A stretch of 10,097 nt of DNA. Source: Candidatus Sumerlaeota bacterium. GTDB taxonomy: Bacteria > Sumerlaeota > Sumerlaeia > SLMS01. A program made the position numbers and the translations under genes. The stretch covers positions 1 to 10,097 of the forward strand of contig JADZDZ010000326.1 in NCBI GenBank assembly GCA_020850785.1, written 5' to 3'. This document shows, one piece after another, positions 1-7,003 of the stretch. Every line of letters starts with the position of its first letter. Position 1 is the first letter of the stretch. The notes below the pieces were generated by a model. It worked only from the letters and a program-made list of their open reading frames with translations. It was not told where the DNA came from and did not search any database.

Positions 1-876
1 GAAATCGAGCACATGGGCGATGCGCTGGCGGAGGCATTGCGTTCGGAATTCAATATTGAGCTAACGGACGGGCCTGCGGGCCTTGTGCAGTTGGATGCGT
101 TCCTTGATCAGGCGGGTGCCTACCTCGCGGAGGAGCCCGCCGTGCTTCTCGCCCTTGCAGGCCAGCAGGAAAATCATTTCGGAGCCTCCATTGATTGGGT
201 GCTCGACAAGGACGCGAATGCGTTGTCCATGGATGATGTGGGATTCGTGGAAAGCGACGGCATTACGACCACTGCCATCGCGCCCTTCGCCATCGCCCGC
301 GAGCGAATCAGCAACGGAACCTCGATGCACAAGACCCTGCACGACCTGCTTCGTGATCATGACGGACCATTTTATTTCACGGAAAATTTCCGCGAAGCGG
401 TGATGCAGGAAATCACCCGGAAGGAAATCGCCAAGGCAGGCGGAATGGAGCTTCCCAAGACGCCGACGGAACGCCTCAATGCGCTGCGCGCACAGAAAAC
501 GAACAACAACACGCTAAACGCGATGATCCTTGCAAGTGCGGGGAAATCCAGCGACACGGCGCTGGCGCTGCTGGCCTCCTCACGCATTGCACAAAGCAAC
601 CCGGCCTCCGGCCAGTCGTTGTGTTTGTTCGCGACGGCGCTGAATGATGCGTACTATTCCGAGGAGGCGGAGAAACTTTACAGGCAGGTGATCCTCCTTC
701 TTCCCACCGATGTGGACGCGCGTTTTGGATATGCGGATTGCCTCGCGGGAAGGGATCGCCTTGAAGAGGCGGAGCAGCAATACCGCACTATCGGATTGCT
801 GGATGCCACCGGAAGCCTTGCGGAGGAAATCAAGGGGCGGCTGGAAATGGTGAAGTCACTGAAGGAGCAGAAATGA
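1..876 (+). CDS. TPR-like protein of unknown function (5' partial)
   Basis: The frame is open from the first base and the first ATG (position 13) has no recognisable ribosome binding site, so the true start probably lies upstream of the window. Counting from that ATG, 287 residues are visible. Residues about 200-265 look like two degenerate tetratricopeptide units: an A-L-N-D-A-Y-Y/E-A-E-K-L-Y-R pattern followed by P-T-D-V-D-A-R-F-G-Y-A-D-C-L and E-E-A-E-Q-Q-Y. This suggests a protein-binding helical C-terminus. The N-terminal 190 residues are soluble, acidic and match no family I recognise. No signal peptide or membrane segment is visible in this part. Its stop overlaps the acpS start (ATGA, 873-876), so it shares the acpS transcript. 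Function is unknown; a scaffold or adaptor role is only inferred from the TPR-like end. Confidence 0.75.
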   Translation, partial: EIEHMGDALAEALRSEFNIELTDGPAGLVQLDAFLDQAGAYLAEEPAVLLALAGQQENHFGASIDWVLDKDANALSMDDVGFVESDGITTTAIAPFAIARERISNGTSMHKTLHDLLRDHDGPFYFTENFREAVMQEITRKEIAKAGGMELPKTPTERLNALRAQKTNNNTLNAMILASAGKSSDTALALLASSRIAQSNPASGQSLCLFATALNDAYYSEEAEKLYRQVILLLPTDVDARFGYADCLAGRDRLEEAEQQYRTIGLLDATGSLAEEIKGRLEMVKSLKEQK

Positions 877-1253
877 TCCGCGGCACCGGCGTCGACAGCG
901 TGGAAATCGAGCGCATCGCACAGTCGCTGAAGCGTTTCGGTTCGCGCTTCAAGGATCGCTTCTTCACGGCCAACGAGCAGAACTACTGCGATTTCAAACC
1001 GAATTCCGCGCAGCACTACGCGGCGCGCTTCGCGGCGAAGGAGGCCTTCGCAAAGGCCCTTGGTCGCGGAATCGCCGATGGCATCCGCTGGGTTGACGTG
1101 GAGGTCACCCGCAGGAAATCAGGCCGTCCTGATCTCAAGCTGCGCGGCAGGGCGCGCAAGCTGCTCAAGCGCCACGGCAAGGCCCGCATCTGGCTCTCGC
1201 TCACGCACACGGCCTCCACCGCCACCGCCTTTGTCGTCATCGAATCGCGATGA
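873..1253 (+). CDS. acpS: Holo-[acyl-carrier-protein] synthase
   Basis: This enzyme transfers 4'-phosphopantetheine from coenzyme A to a serine of apo-acyl carrier protein, activating ACP for fatty acid synthesis in the cytosol. At 126 residues it has the usual length of the family. The N-terminal G-x-G-V-D-S-V-E-I-E-R-I motif contains the metal-binding Asp8. The signature F-A-A-K-E-A-F-A-K-A-L-G at 53-64 carries the catalytic-site Glu57. The C-terminal L-S-L-T-H-T stretch at 108-113 ends in a typical hydrophobic strand. The start is well supported by AAGGAG about six bases upstream of the ATG at 873, inside the end of the preceding gene. It overlaps both neighbours by ATGA, so the three genes are probably one operon with coupled translation. 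Confidence 0.95.
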   Translation: MIRGTGVDSVEIERIAQSLKRFGSRFKDRFFTANEQNYCDFKPNSAQHYAARFAAKEAFAKALGRGIADGIRWVDVEVTRRKSGRPDLKLRGRARKLLKRHGKARIWLSLTHTASTATAFVVIESR

Positions 1254-2248
1254 TTTTTCTTCGGGCTTTTCTTGTCCTCTTCGTCTTTGCCTTCCCGTTG
1301 AAGGCGTTGGCGCAAACCACCGTTTCGCCGGAGGAAAGAAAAAGCATTCAGGATTTTCAACAGAACACCTATCCGTCCTTCGTGACCGGCAACAGCGTCC
1401 CGGAACCATCACCGCGCGCCATCGACGGGGAGACCACGGCTTCGTTGGAGGCGCGTGCGCCGGAGGTTCTCGTCGATGACGTGCAATCCACCACCACGTG
1501 GATGAGCGCCCGCAGCCGCCTTCAGCCCGCTCTGGAGGAACTGCGCGTGATGATGATTTCCTCCGCAACGCCTGCGGAAATTTCCGAAGTGACGCAAAAA
1601 CTTTCCAACGATTTGGAGAGGATCGGACTCATGGCCTCCGCGCAGGCGCCGCTGCGCGCCGAGGAGATCGCGCGGTCGCTCAACCGCATCGACAAGCAGG
1701 TTGAATTCGTCGTTGATGATTATGACGCGCGCGATTTTCCCCGCCTGCAGCGGAGTCAGGAACTCCTGCAACGTTCGCTGGAGGAGTTGGAACAAACGCT
1801 TCGCCTGTCGGATGAGGATCGCGGCCGGCCGTACCGGGCGCCCGCCGACATTCCCGACGATTGGAATGCGGGCGGTTTTTCCTCCGAAGATTTCGCCTAC
1901 CAGATTCGCAACATGCGCGCCCGCGAATTGCTCGCGGCTTATCAGGAGCGGGTGGAGATGTTGTCCGCCCGGCAGCGAAACCGGCGCCTGTCGCCATCCC
2001 GCGACTGGGAAACCGCCGTGGAGATGGGTGAAATCGCCCGCCACCTCGCACTGCGCAGCAGCGAAGTTCCCATCGCTTCGCAAGTGCCCTTTCGCAATGC
2101 CGCGCTGCGATTGGACGTATTGTCCGAAAGTCTGGGGGAATACATCAGGGACGGAAAGGACGCCTATGCGAAGCGCCACCTGCGCTACGCGCGCGAATCG
2201 CTGCGCACCTGCCTCAGCTACCTCGCCGTGCGCGAACCGGGCAAGTAG
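1250..2248 (+). CDS. Exported helical protein of unknown family
   Basis: I do not recognise this 332-residue protein. Residues 1-21 form a good Sec signal peptide: Arg5, then a hydrophobic Leu/Val/Phe core, then A-L-A before Gln22, a likely signal peptidase I site. There is no lipobox cysteine, so the protein is probably soluble in the periplasm or outside the cell. The mature part is rich in Glu, Arg, Leu and Ala. Residues about 130-190 have heptad-like Leu/Ile spacing (E-R-I-G-L-M, R-S-L-N-R-I, S-L-E-E-L-E-Q-T-L) that suggests coiled coil. The short C-terminal helix holds the only evident cysteine. The ATG overlaps the acpS stop (1250-1253), so it lies in the same operon and is probably translated by reinitiation. 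A relation to lipid or envelope biology is only suggested by the acpS neighbour. Confidence 0.8.
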   Translation: MIFLRAFLVLFVFAFPLKALAQTTVSPEERKSIQDFQQNTYPSFVTGNSVPEPSPRAIDGETTASLEARAPEVLVDDVQSTTTWMSARSRLQPALEELRVMMISSATPAEISEVTQKLSNDLERIGLMASAQAPLRAEEIARSLNRIDKQVEFVVDDYDARDFPRLQRSQELLQRSLEELEQTLRLSDEDRGRPYRAPADIPDDWNAGGFSSEDFAYQIRNMRARELLAAYQERVEMLSARQRNRRLSPSRDWETAVEMGEIARHLALRSSEVPIASQVPFRNAALRLDVLSESLGEYIRDGKDAYAKRHLRYARESLRTCLSYLAVREPGK

Positions 2249-2330
2249 CCCTCCGGACCCCTGATGCTGGCTTGACCACGACTTTGGCGGGGCGGAACAT
2301 TCAAAAAAAAAACAGCACAAAGGAAGACAA

Positions 2331-3257
2331 ATGGCAAAACGAGCAAAAATCTCCATCATCGGCTCCGGCAACATCGGGGCGACGGCGGCCCACTGGGCGG
2401 CGGCGAAGGAATTGGGCGACATCGTCCTTGTGGACGTTGTTGAAGGCGTTCCCCAAGGGAAGGGACTGGACCTTTTCCAGTCAGGCCCCGTCGAACTTTT
2501 TGACGCGAAGATCACTGGTTCCAACAGCTACGAGGCGACGGCAAACTCCGACGTGATCATCATCACCGCCGGGCTTGCCCGCAAACCCGGCATGAGCCGC
2601 GACGACTTGCTTGCAACAAACGCAAAGATCGTTTCGGAATGCGCGTCGAAGTCCGCCGCCGTAAGCCCCAACGCGATCATCATCGTCATCAGCAATCCGC
2701 TGGATGCGATGTGCACCGTGGCTCATCGCGCGTCCAAGTTCCCGAAGAATCGCGTGATCGGCATGGCCGGCATTCTGGACACCGCGCGCTACCGCGCGTT
2801 CCTTGCCATGGAACTGAACGTAAGCGTGGAGGACATCCAGGCGCTGGTGTTGGGCGGCCACGGCGACACGATGGTTCCGCTGGTCAGCTACACGAACGTG
2901 GGCGGCATTCCCATTTCGCAGCTCATCGCGAAGGACCGCCTTGATGAAATCGTGAAGCGCACGGCCAACGGCGGCGCGGAAATCGTCGCGCTGCTGAAGA
3001 CCGGGTCGGCCTACTACGCGCCCTCCGCGGCGGCGGTGCAGATGGCGGAGGCGATCATCAAGGACAAGAAGCGCGTGCTTCCCTGCGCGGCCCTGCTGGA
3101 AGGGGAGTACGGAATCAACGGCCTGTTCATCGGCGTCCCCGTCATCCTTGGCGCGAACGGCATTGAAAAGGTGCTGGAGGTCTCGCTGACGAATGATGAG
3201 CGTGCGGCGCTGAACAAGAGCGCAGCCGCCGTGAAGGAACTGGTCGACAAGCTGTAA
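2331..3257 (+). CDS. mdh: Malate dehydrogenase (LDH-like, NAD-dependent)
   Basis: It catalyses the reversible oxidation of L-malate to oxaloacetate with NAD in the TCA cycle, as a soluble oligomer. The 308 residues match the LDH-like bacterial MDH group. Visible features are the Rossmann G11-x-G13-x-x-G16 loop, Asp35 at the end of the second strand (NAD rather than NADP preference), and the substrate loop A-R-K-P-G-M-S-R-D-D at 83-92. Arg84 in that loop is the residue that favours malate over lactate, where LDH has Gln. N-P-L-D lies at 122-125, the catalytic Asp150 with Arg153 in L-D-T-A-R, and catalytic His177 in G-G-H-G-D-T. AAAGGAAG at 2319-2325 gives a good ribosome binding site for the ATG. 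The gene is monocistronic in appearance: an 82-nt gap upstream and a strong terminator 21 nt after the stop. Confidence 0.96.
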   Translation: MAKRAKISIIGSGNIGATAAHWAAAKELGDIVLVDVVEGVPQGKGLDLFQSGPVELFDAKITGSNSYEATANSDVIIITAGLARKPGMSRDDLLATNAKIVSECASKSAAVSPNAIIIVISNPLDAMCTVAHRASKFPKNRVIGMAGILDTARYRAFLAMELNVSVEDIQALVLGGHGDTMVPLVSYTNVGGIPISQLIAKDRLDEIVKRTANGGAEIVALLKTGSAYYAPSAAAVQMAEAIIKDKKRVLPCAALLEGEYGINGLFIGVPVILGANGIEKVLEVSLTNDERAALNKSAAAVKELVDKL

Positions 3258-3261
3258 GGTT

Positions 3262-3277
3262 GTATAGACGTCTATAC
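3262..3277. promoter_or_regulatory. Perfect 16-bp palindrome, possible operator
   Basis: GTATAGAC followed directly by its reverse complement GTCTATAC starts five bases after the mdh stop. With no spacer it would make only a poor RNA hairpin (six A/T-rich pairs around an ACGT loop), so a binding site for a dimeric DNA-binding protein is the more natural reading. The half-site resembles the GTATAGAC core bound by HutC/PhnF-type GntR regulators, but no regulator gene is in the window. It sits between mdh and the glycosyltransferase, about 67 nt before the latter's ATG. That it controls the glycosyltransferase is an inference. Confidence 0.45.
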
Positions 3278-3278
3278 G

Positions 3279-3318
3279 AACGGGCGGTGAGGGCGATCCT
3301 TCGCCGCCCGTTGCTTTT
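3279..3318 (+). terminator. Intrinsic terminator after mdh
   Basis: Bases 3279-3287 (AACGGGCGG) pair perfectly with 3304-3312 (CCGCCCGTT). The inner bases 3288-3293 pair with 3298-3303 using two G-U wobbles, leaving a CGAT tetraloop. This gives a roughly 15-bp GC-rich stem followed by TTTT at 3315-3318. It should end the mdh transcript. It also lies inside the reading frame that would open from a TTG at 3260, which argues against that upstream start for the next gene. Confidence 0.85.
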
Positions 3319-3343
3319 CGAGGCAATCCCCGGTGAAGCGCCG

Positions 3344-4264
3344 ATGAGCAGGCAACTCCCCTCCGTGACAGTCGTGATCTGCGCGCGAAACGCCGCCGCG
3401 CACCTGGGCGGAAGCATTTCATCCGCCCTTGCGCAGGACTATCCGCGCGACCGCTACCGCGTGCTGGTGGTGGACAACGGCAGCACCGATGAAACAAGGT
3501 ACGTGGCGCGCGCGATGGGCGCGGCGGTGCGCGGCCACCGGCGTCCCGGAATAGCGGGCGCCCGGCGCTTCGCCGTCGAAACAGTCCGCAGCGGGCTGAT
3601 CGCGTTCCTCGATGCGGATTGCGAGGCGCCGAAAAATTGGCTTTCCTCGCTGGTTCCCGAATTTCTGGACGAGCGTGGGACGCTCACCACACGGGTCGGC
3701 GCCGTGGGGATTCGCCTTGTCAGCGACGAGCCGAGAACGCTCGCGGAGCGCCACATCAATGCGGGCGGAATGATGGACACCGACCGCATGTTCACGCGCA
3801 ATGCGCTGCAGTTTCCCTTCGTGGTCTGCGCGGGGATGGTGGCGCGGCGAGACGCCCTTCGCGAGGTGGGCGCGTTCGATCCCGGCTTTGGCCGCGCGGC
3901 GGGGGAGGATGCCGACGCCTGCTGGCGGCTTCGGCGCAACGGCTGGGAGGTGCGATACTGCCGCGACGTGACCGTGCTCCATCACCATCGGGCCAGCGTG
4001 GGGGCCATGCTGCGGCAGGTGCGATGGTATGGGGCGGGGAGCGCGGAACTGTTCGCGCGCTGGCGAAAGGAACTCGGCTGGCGGCGCTACACGGACTGGC
4101 GTGTGTATCAACGGTTGGTGGGCGGACTAACGGCGGCCCCCTTTGCCCTGCTGCTGCAGTCCGGCTATGAGCGCCACGCTCCGGCGCTGCGGGCGCTGGA
4201 TGCGGCTGCATTCCTTTGCGGAAAACTCAGGCGTTCCATCGAAAAGCGCATCCTGTTTTTGTAG
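3344..4264 (+). CDS. Family 2 glycosyltransferase
   Basis: A GT2-type (GT-A fold, inverting) glycosyltransferase that would transfer a sugar from a nucleotide-sugar to an unknown acceptor, probably for envelope polysaccharide or glycolipid. The 306 residues begin with S-V-T-V-V-I-C-A-R-N, the standard first strand. They then show D44-N-G-S-T-D49 (nucleotide binding), the D90-A-D92 metal site, G187-E-D189 (catalytic-base region) and a Q225-V-R-W228 motif typical of processive or membrane-associated members. Residues about 258-272 are moderately hydrophobic and may touch the membrane; there is no clear multi-span region. I chose the ATG at 3344, with GGTGA seven bases upstream. The frame extends back to a TTG at 3260, but that would include the mdh terminator and 28 atypical residues. 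The acceptor cannot be told from sequence. Confidence 0.88.
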   Translation: MSRQLPSVTVVICARNAAAHLGGSISSALAQDYPRDRYRVLVVDNGSTDETRYVARAMGAAVRGHRRPGIAGARRFAVETVRSGLIAFLDADCEAPKNWLSSLVPEFLDERGTLTTRVGAVGIRLVSDEPRTLAERHINAGGMMDTDRMFTRNALQFPFVVCAGMVARRDALREVGAFDPGFGRAAGEDADACWRLRRNGWEVRYCRDVTVLHHHRASVGAMLRQVRWYGAGSAELFARWRKELGWRRYTDWRVYQRLVGGLTAAPFALLLQSGYERHAPALRALDAAAFLCGKLRRSIEKRILFL

Positions 4265-4427
4265 GCTTCCGTGGCCTTGGGCGGTGCGAAAAAAAGGACG
4301 ATTCGTGCGCCGCGAGGCCATTATTTGCTGGTGCCGGGGGTTTTTTCACGCTACGTTGCCGCGTTGATTGTCGTGCATGAACCAGCAACCCTCGACCACA
4401 GATTCCACAATCGGAGAACCGGCAACC

Positions 4428-4757
4428 ATGGGATATTACAAGCTGAAGAAGGGCGATTCCGGCAAGTATCATTGGAACCTGCACGCGGGAAATCATGAGA
4501 TTATTCTGACGAGCGAATCGTACAACGCAAAATCGTCCGCAGAAAACGGGATCAAGTCGTGTCAGGAAAATTCCCCCAAGGACGAACGATACATTCGGAA
4601 AATCGACGCTCGCGGGAATCCCTACTTTGTGCTTACTGCGGGAAATTCGGAGATCATTGGAAAGAGCGAAAGCTACACCTCCGAAAGCGCGCGGGATAAT
4701 GGCATTGAAAGCTGCAAGAAGAACGGCCCAAGCACAGACATCAAGGATGAGGCTTGA
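4428..4757 (+). CDS. YegP/DUF1508-like tandem-domain protein
   Basis: A small 109-residue protein made of two copies of the roughly 50-residue DUF1508 (YegP-type) unit. Both share A-G-N-x-E-I-I, S-E-S-Y and N-G-I-x-S-C-x-x-N motifs (residues 20-47 and 71-98). The length equals E. coli YegP (about 110 residues), which supports the ATG at 4428; GGAG lies 11 bases upstream. Earlier in-frame starts (TTG 4368, ATG 4377) would add a low-complexity Gln/Ser/Thr tail without a better ribosome binding site. The molecular function of the family is not established; members are small cytosolic proteins with a beta-rich fold. A cysteine occurs at the same place in each unit (Cys45 and Cys96). The gene appears to stand alone between the glycosyltransferase and the tuf control region. 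Confidence 0.85.
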   Translation: MGYYKLKKGDSGKYHWNLHAGNHEIILTSESYNAKSSAENGIKSCQENSPKDERYIRKIDARGNPYFVLTAGNSEIIGKSESYTSESARDNGIESCKKNGPSTDIKDEA

Positions 4758-4869
4758 TTCGACGCAGGTTCACTGCTGGTTCATGCGCTCTTTTTCAAAG
4801 GTTGGACCCACCCCGCAGAACCCCGATCCGATTCCATCGGTCTTCGGGAAGATTTCCCCCTTTTCCCCC
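4758..4869 (+). other. Gap after yegP-like gene with hairpin and C/T tract
   Basis: No gene is visible. Bases 4822-4826 (CCCGA) pair with 4844-4848 (TCGGG), and 4828-4832 (CCGAT) pair with 4836-4840 (ATCGG), separated by a small internal loop, with a 3-nt loop at the top. A pyrimidine tract follows (two runs of CCCCC set in T's, about 4853-4870) and runs directly into the -35 box of the tuf promoter candidate. The hairpin could end the preceding transcript, but its tail has too many C's for a standard intrinsic terminator, so this role is uncertain. Confidence 0.4.
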
Positions 4870-4898
4870 TTGACTTGGGGCGGGCCCCTTCCTACTTT
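4870..4898 (+). promoter_or_regulatory. Putative sigma70-type promoter for tuf
   Basis: TTGACT (4870-4875) matches the -35 consensus in five of six bases. Exactly 17 bases later TACTTT (4893-4898) keeps the three most conserved -10 positions (T1, A2, T6). The bases after the -10 box are GC-rich (CCCCGTCC), as in stringently controlled promoters of stable RNA and ribosomal-protein genes. Transcription would begin near 4905 and give a leader of about 400 nt before tuf. This is the best promoter-like pair I found upstream of tuf; it is a prediction by eye. Confidence 0.5.
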
Positions 4899-5304
4899 CC
4901 CCGTCCCTGCGTAGGGGTGGTTCGTCCATTCCGGCGCAGTTTGCGGGTTGCGGTTCCCTCCCCGCGACACGGTCCCTGAAAGGACCACCGCCCGGTTGTT
5001 GTTGGAAGAAGAGGGCGCCTTCCCTGTCCCACCCTTTCTGCGCGGGTATGCGCTGGGGGCGGGCTAGACGCGCGCCCAAGCCGCTTCTCCCCAAGACAAT
5101 CGAATAAAAGCCCGCGTTGGCGCTTCCATAGGCCAATGGGGATTGCTCGGCCTGCTGGGTTTAGGGGCAAAAATGCGCGGATGGCAGGGCGCGCAGAGGA
5201 AAAGCACCGTCCGAATTGCCGGACGGGTGACGAAAACAAGGAAAACGTCCCGGCCTGTTGGGGCCGAGGATCACAAATAAACCAGACCACCCCTGGGGGC
5301 AACA
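4899..5304 (+). other. Long structured 5' leader region of tuf
   Basis: About 400 nt without a convincing gene: short frames here lack ribosome binding sites and family-like composition, and no tRNA is visible although tRNA genes often precede tuf. Several hairpins can be seen. GGTCC (4971-4975) pairs with GGACC (4982-4986). AGGC and CAAT (5130-5137) pair with ATTG (5142-5145) and GCCT (5150-5153) around a GGGG loop. CACC and GTCCG (5205-5213) pair with CGGAC and GGTG (5220-5229) with one bulged G. CGGCC (5251-5255) pairs with GGCCG (5262-5266). If the promoter at 4870-4898 is real, this is a transcribed leader and a candidate regulatory RNA for EF-Tu expression. It matches no leader family I recognise. 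Confidence 0.45.
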
Positions 5305-6495
<1,191 letters not shown>

Positions 6496-6506
6496 AAGAA
6501 TCAGAT

Positions 6507-6544
6507 GCGAGGATGGCCTTCGCGGCCATCCTCGCGCTGTTTTT
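6507..6544 (+). terminator. Intrinsic terminator between tuf and rpsJ
   Basis: Bases 6507-6518 (GCGAGGATGGCC) pair perfectly over 12 bp with 6524-6535 (GGCCATCCTCGC) around a TTCGC loop. GCTG and TTTTT (6540-6544) follow. It begins 11 nt after the tuf stop. This should stop most tuf transcripts, yet only about 50 nt remain before rpsJ. I see no clear promoter there, so partial read-through into the S10 operon is likely. Confidence 0.88.
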
Positions 6545-6594
6545 CCCGGCAAAGGTTTTCAGGACGGAAAGTAAAAAGGAAAACGAGAGTTTCA

Positions 6595-6909
6595 ATGGCA
6601 AATCAGGTTATTCGCATCAATCTGTGGTCATTCGACAGCCGCCTGCTGGACGCGTCGGTCGGTTCGATTGTTGAGACGGCCCGCAACACGGGATCGCGGA
6701 TCGCTGGGCCGATTCCGCTTCCGACGCGGATTCGCAAGTTCACGGTGAACCGTTCGCCCAATGGCGACAAGAAGAGCCGCGAGCAGTTCGAAATGCGCTC
6801 GCACAAGCGCCTGATCGACCTGGTTGATCCGCCACAGAAGACACTCGATGAACTGCAGAATCTTGATCTTCCGGCGGGTGTCTACGTCGAGATCAAGCTG
6901 ACGTCCTGA
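6595..6909 (+). CDS. rpsJ: 30S ribosomal protein S10
   Basis: S10 (uS10) is a 30S head protein and, as NusE, a partner in transcription antitermination. The ATG at 6595 gives 104 residues, the family's usual length. Family features are I-R-I-x-L near the start, I-V-E-T-A-R-N-T-G, the conserved G-P-I-P-L-P-T at 38-44 leading into the ribosome-penetrating loop, and H-K-R-L-I-D-L-V-D-P-P at 70-80. The frame continues upstream to an ATG at 6505, but those codons lie in the tuf terminator and translate to arginine-rich nonsense. GAGAG at 6585-6589 and AAGGA at 6576-6580 lie at usable distances. It is the first gene of the S10 operon. Confidence 0.98.
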   Translation: MANQVIRINLWSFDSRLLDASVGSIVETARNTGSRIAGPIPLPTRIRKFTVNRSPNGDKKSREQFEMRSHKRLIDLVDPPQKTLDELQNLDLPAGVYVEIKLTS

Positions 6910-6960
6910 CGCGAAGCAGTAACGGAACGAAGTGAACAAAGAAGTCGATGACGCATCGCA

Positions 6961-6975
6961 CCGCGCCCCGCGCGG
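6961..6975 (+). other. Short GC hairpin in the rpsJ-rplC spacer
   Basis: CCGCGC (6961-6966) pairs perfectly with GCGCGG (6970-6975) around a CCC loop, 12 bases before the rplC Shine-Dalgarno sequence. The 94-nt rpsJ-rplC gap is longer than most other gaps in the operon. No T-tract follows, so it is not a terminator. It may affect RNA stability or rplC translation, but it may also be chance in GC-rich DNA. Confidence 0.35.
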
Positions 6976-6987
6976 CGGCGACGATAC

Positions 6988-6993
6988 GGAGGT
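6988..6993 (+). promoter_or_regulatory. Shine-Dalgarno sequence that fixes the rplC start
   Basis: GGAGGT is a near-perfect anti-SD match ending 10 bases before the ATG at 7004. The frame is open back to a GTG at 6932, but this site, and the match of the next residues to the L3 N-terminus, select 7004. Confidence 0.85.
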
Positions 6994-7003
6994 CTCCGGG
7001 CTT

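Noticed and set aside
1016..1568. Long minus-strand reading frames over acpS and the exported protein gene
   Set aside because: They are shadows of GC-rich plus-strand genes: Arg/Pro/Gly-rich, without family motifs or ribosome binding sites.
2272..2301. TTGACC as a -35 box for an mdh promoter
   Set aside because: The -35 is good, but at 17-18 bases only GAACAT or AACATT is available, which matches the -10 in three of six bases. Not strong enough to annotate.
2303..2312. Run of ten A's before mdh
   Set aside because: It lies outside any coding sequence, just upstream of the ribosome binding site, and shows no further structure. An A-rich untranslated stretch is ordinary.
4273..4346. Possible terminator after the glycosyltransferase (GGCCT/AGGCC pairing and a T6 run at 4341-4346)
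   Set aside because: The stem is short, interrupted and not placed directly before the T run; the five-pair alternative next to the T run needs a two-base bulge.
4899..5304. tRNA genes upstream of tuf, as in some tuf loci
   Set aside because: I looked for a T-arm (GGTTCGAxTCC type) and cloverleaf pairing and found none; the GGTTCG near 4919 has no matching arms.
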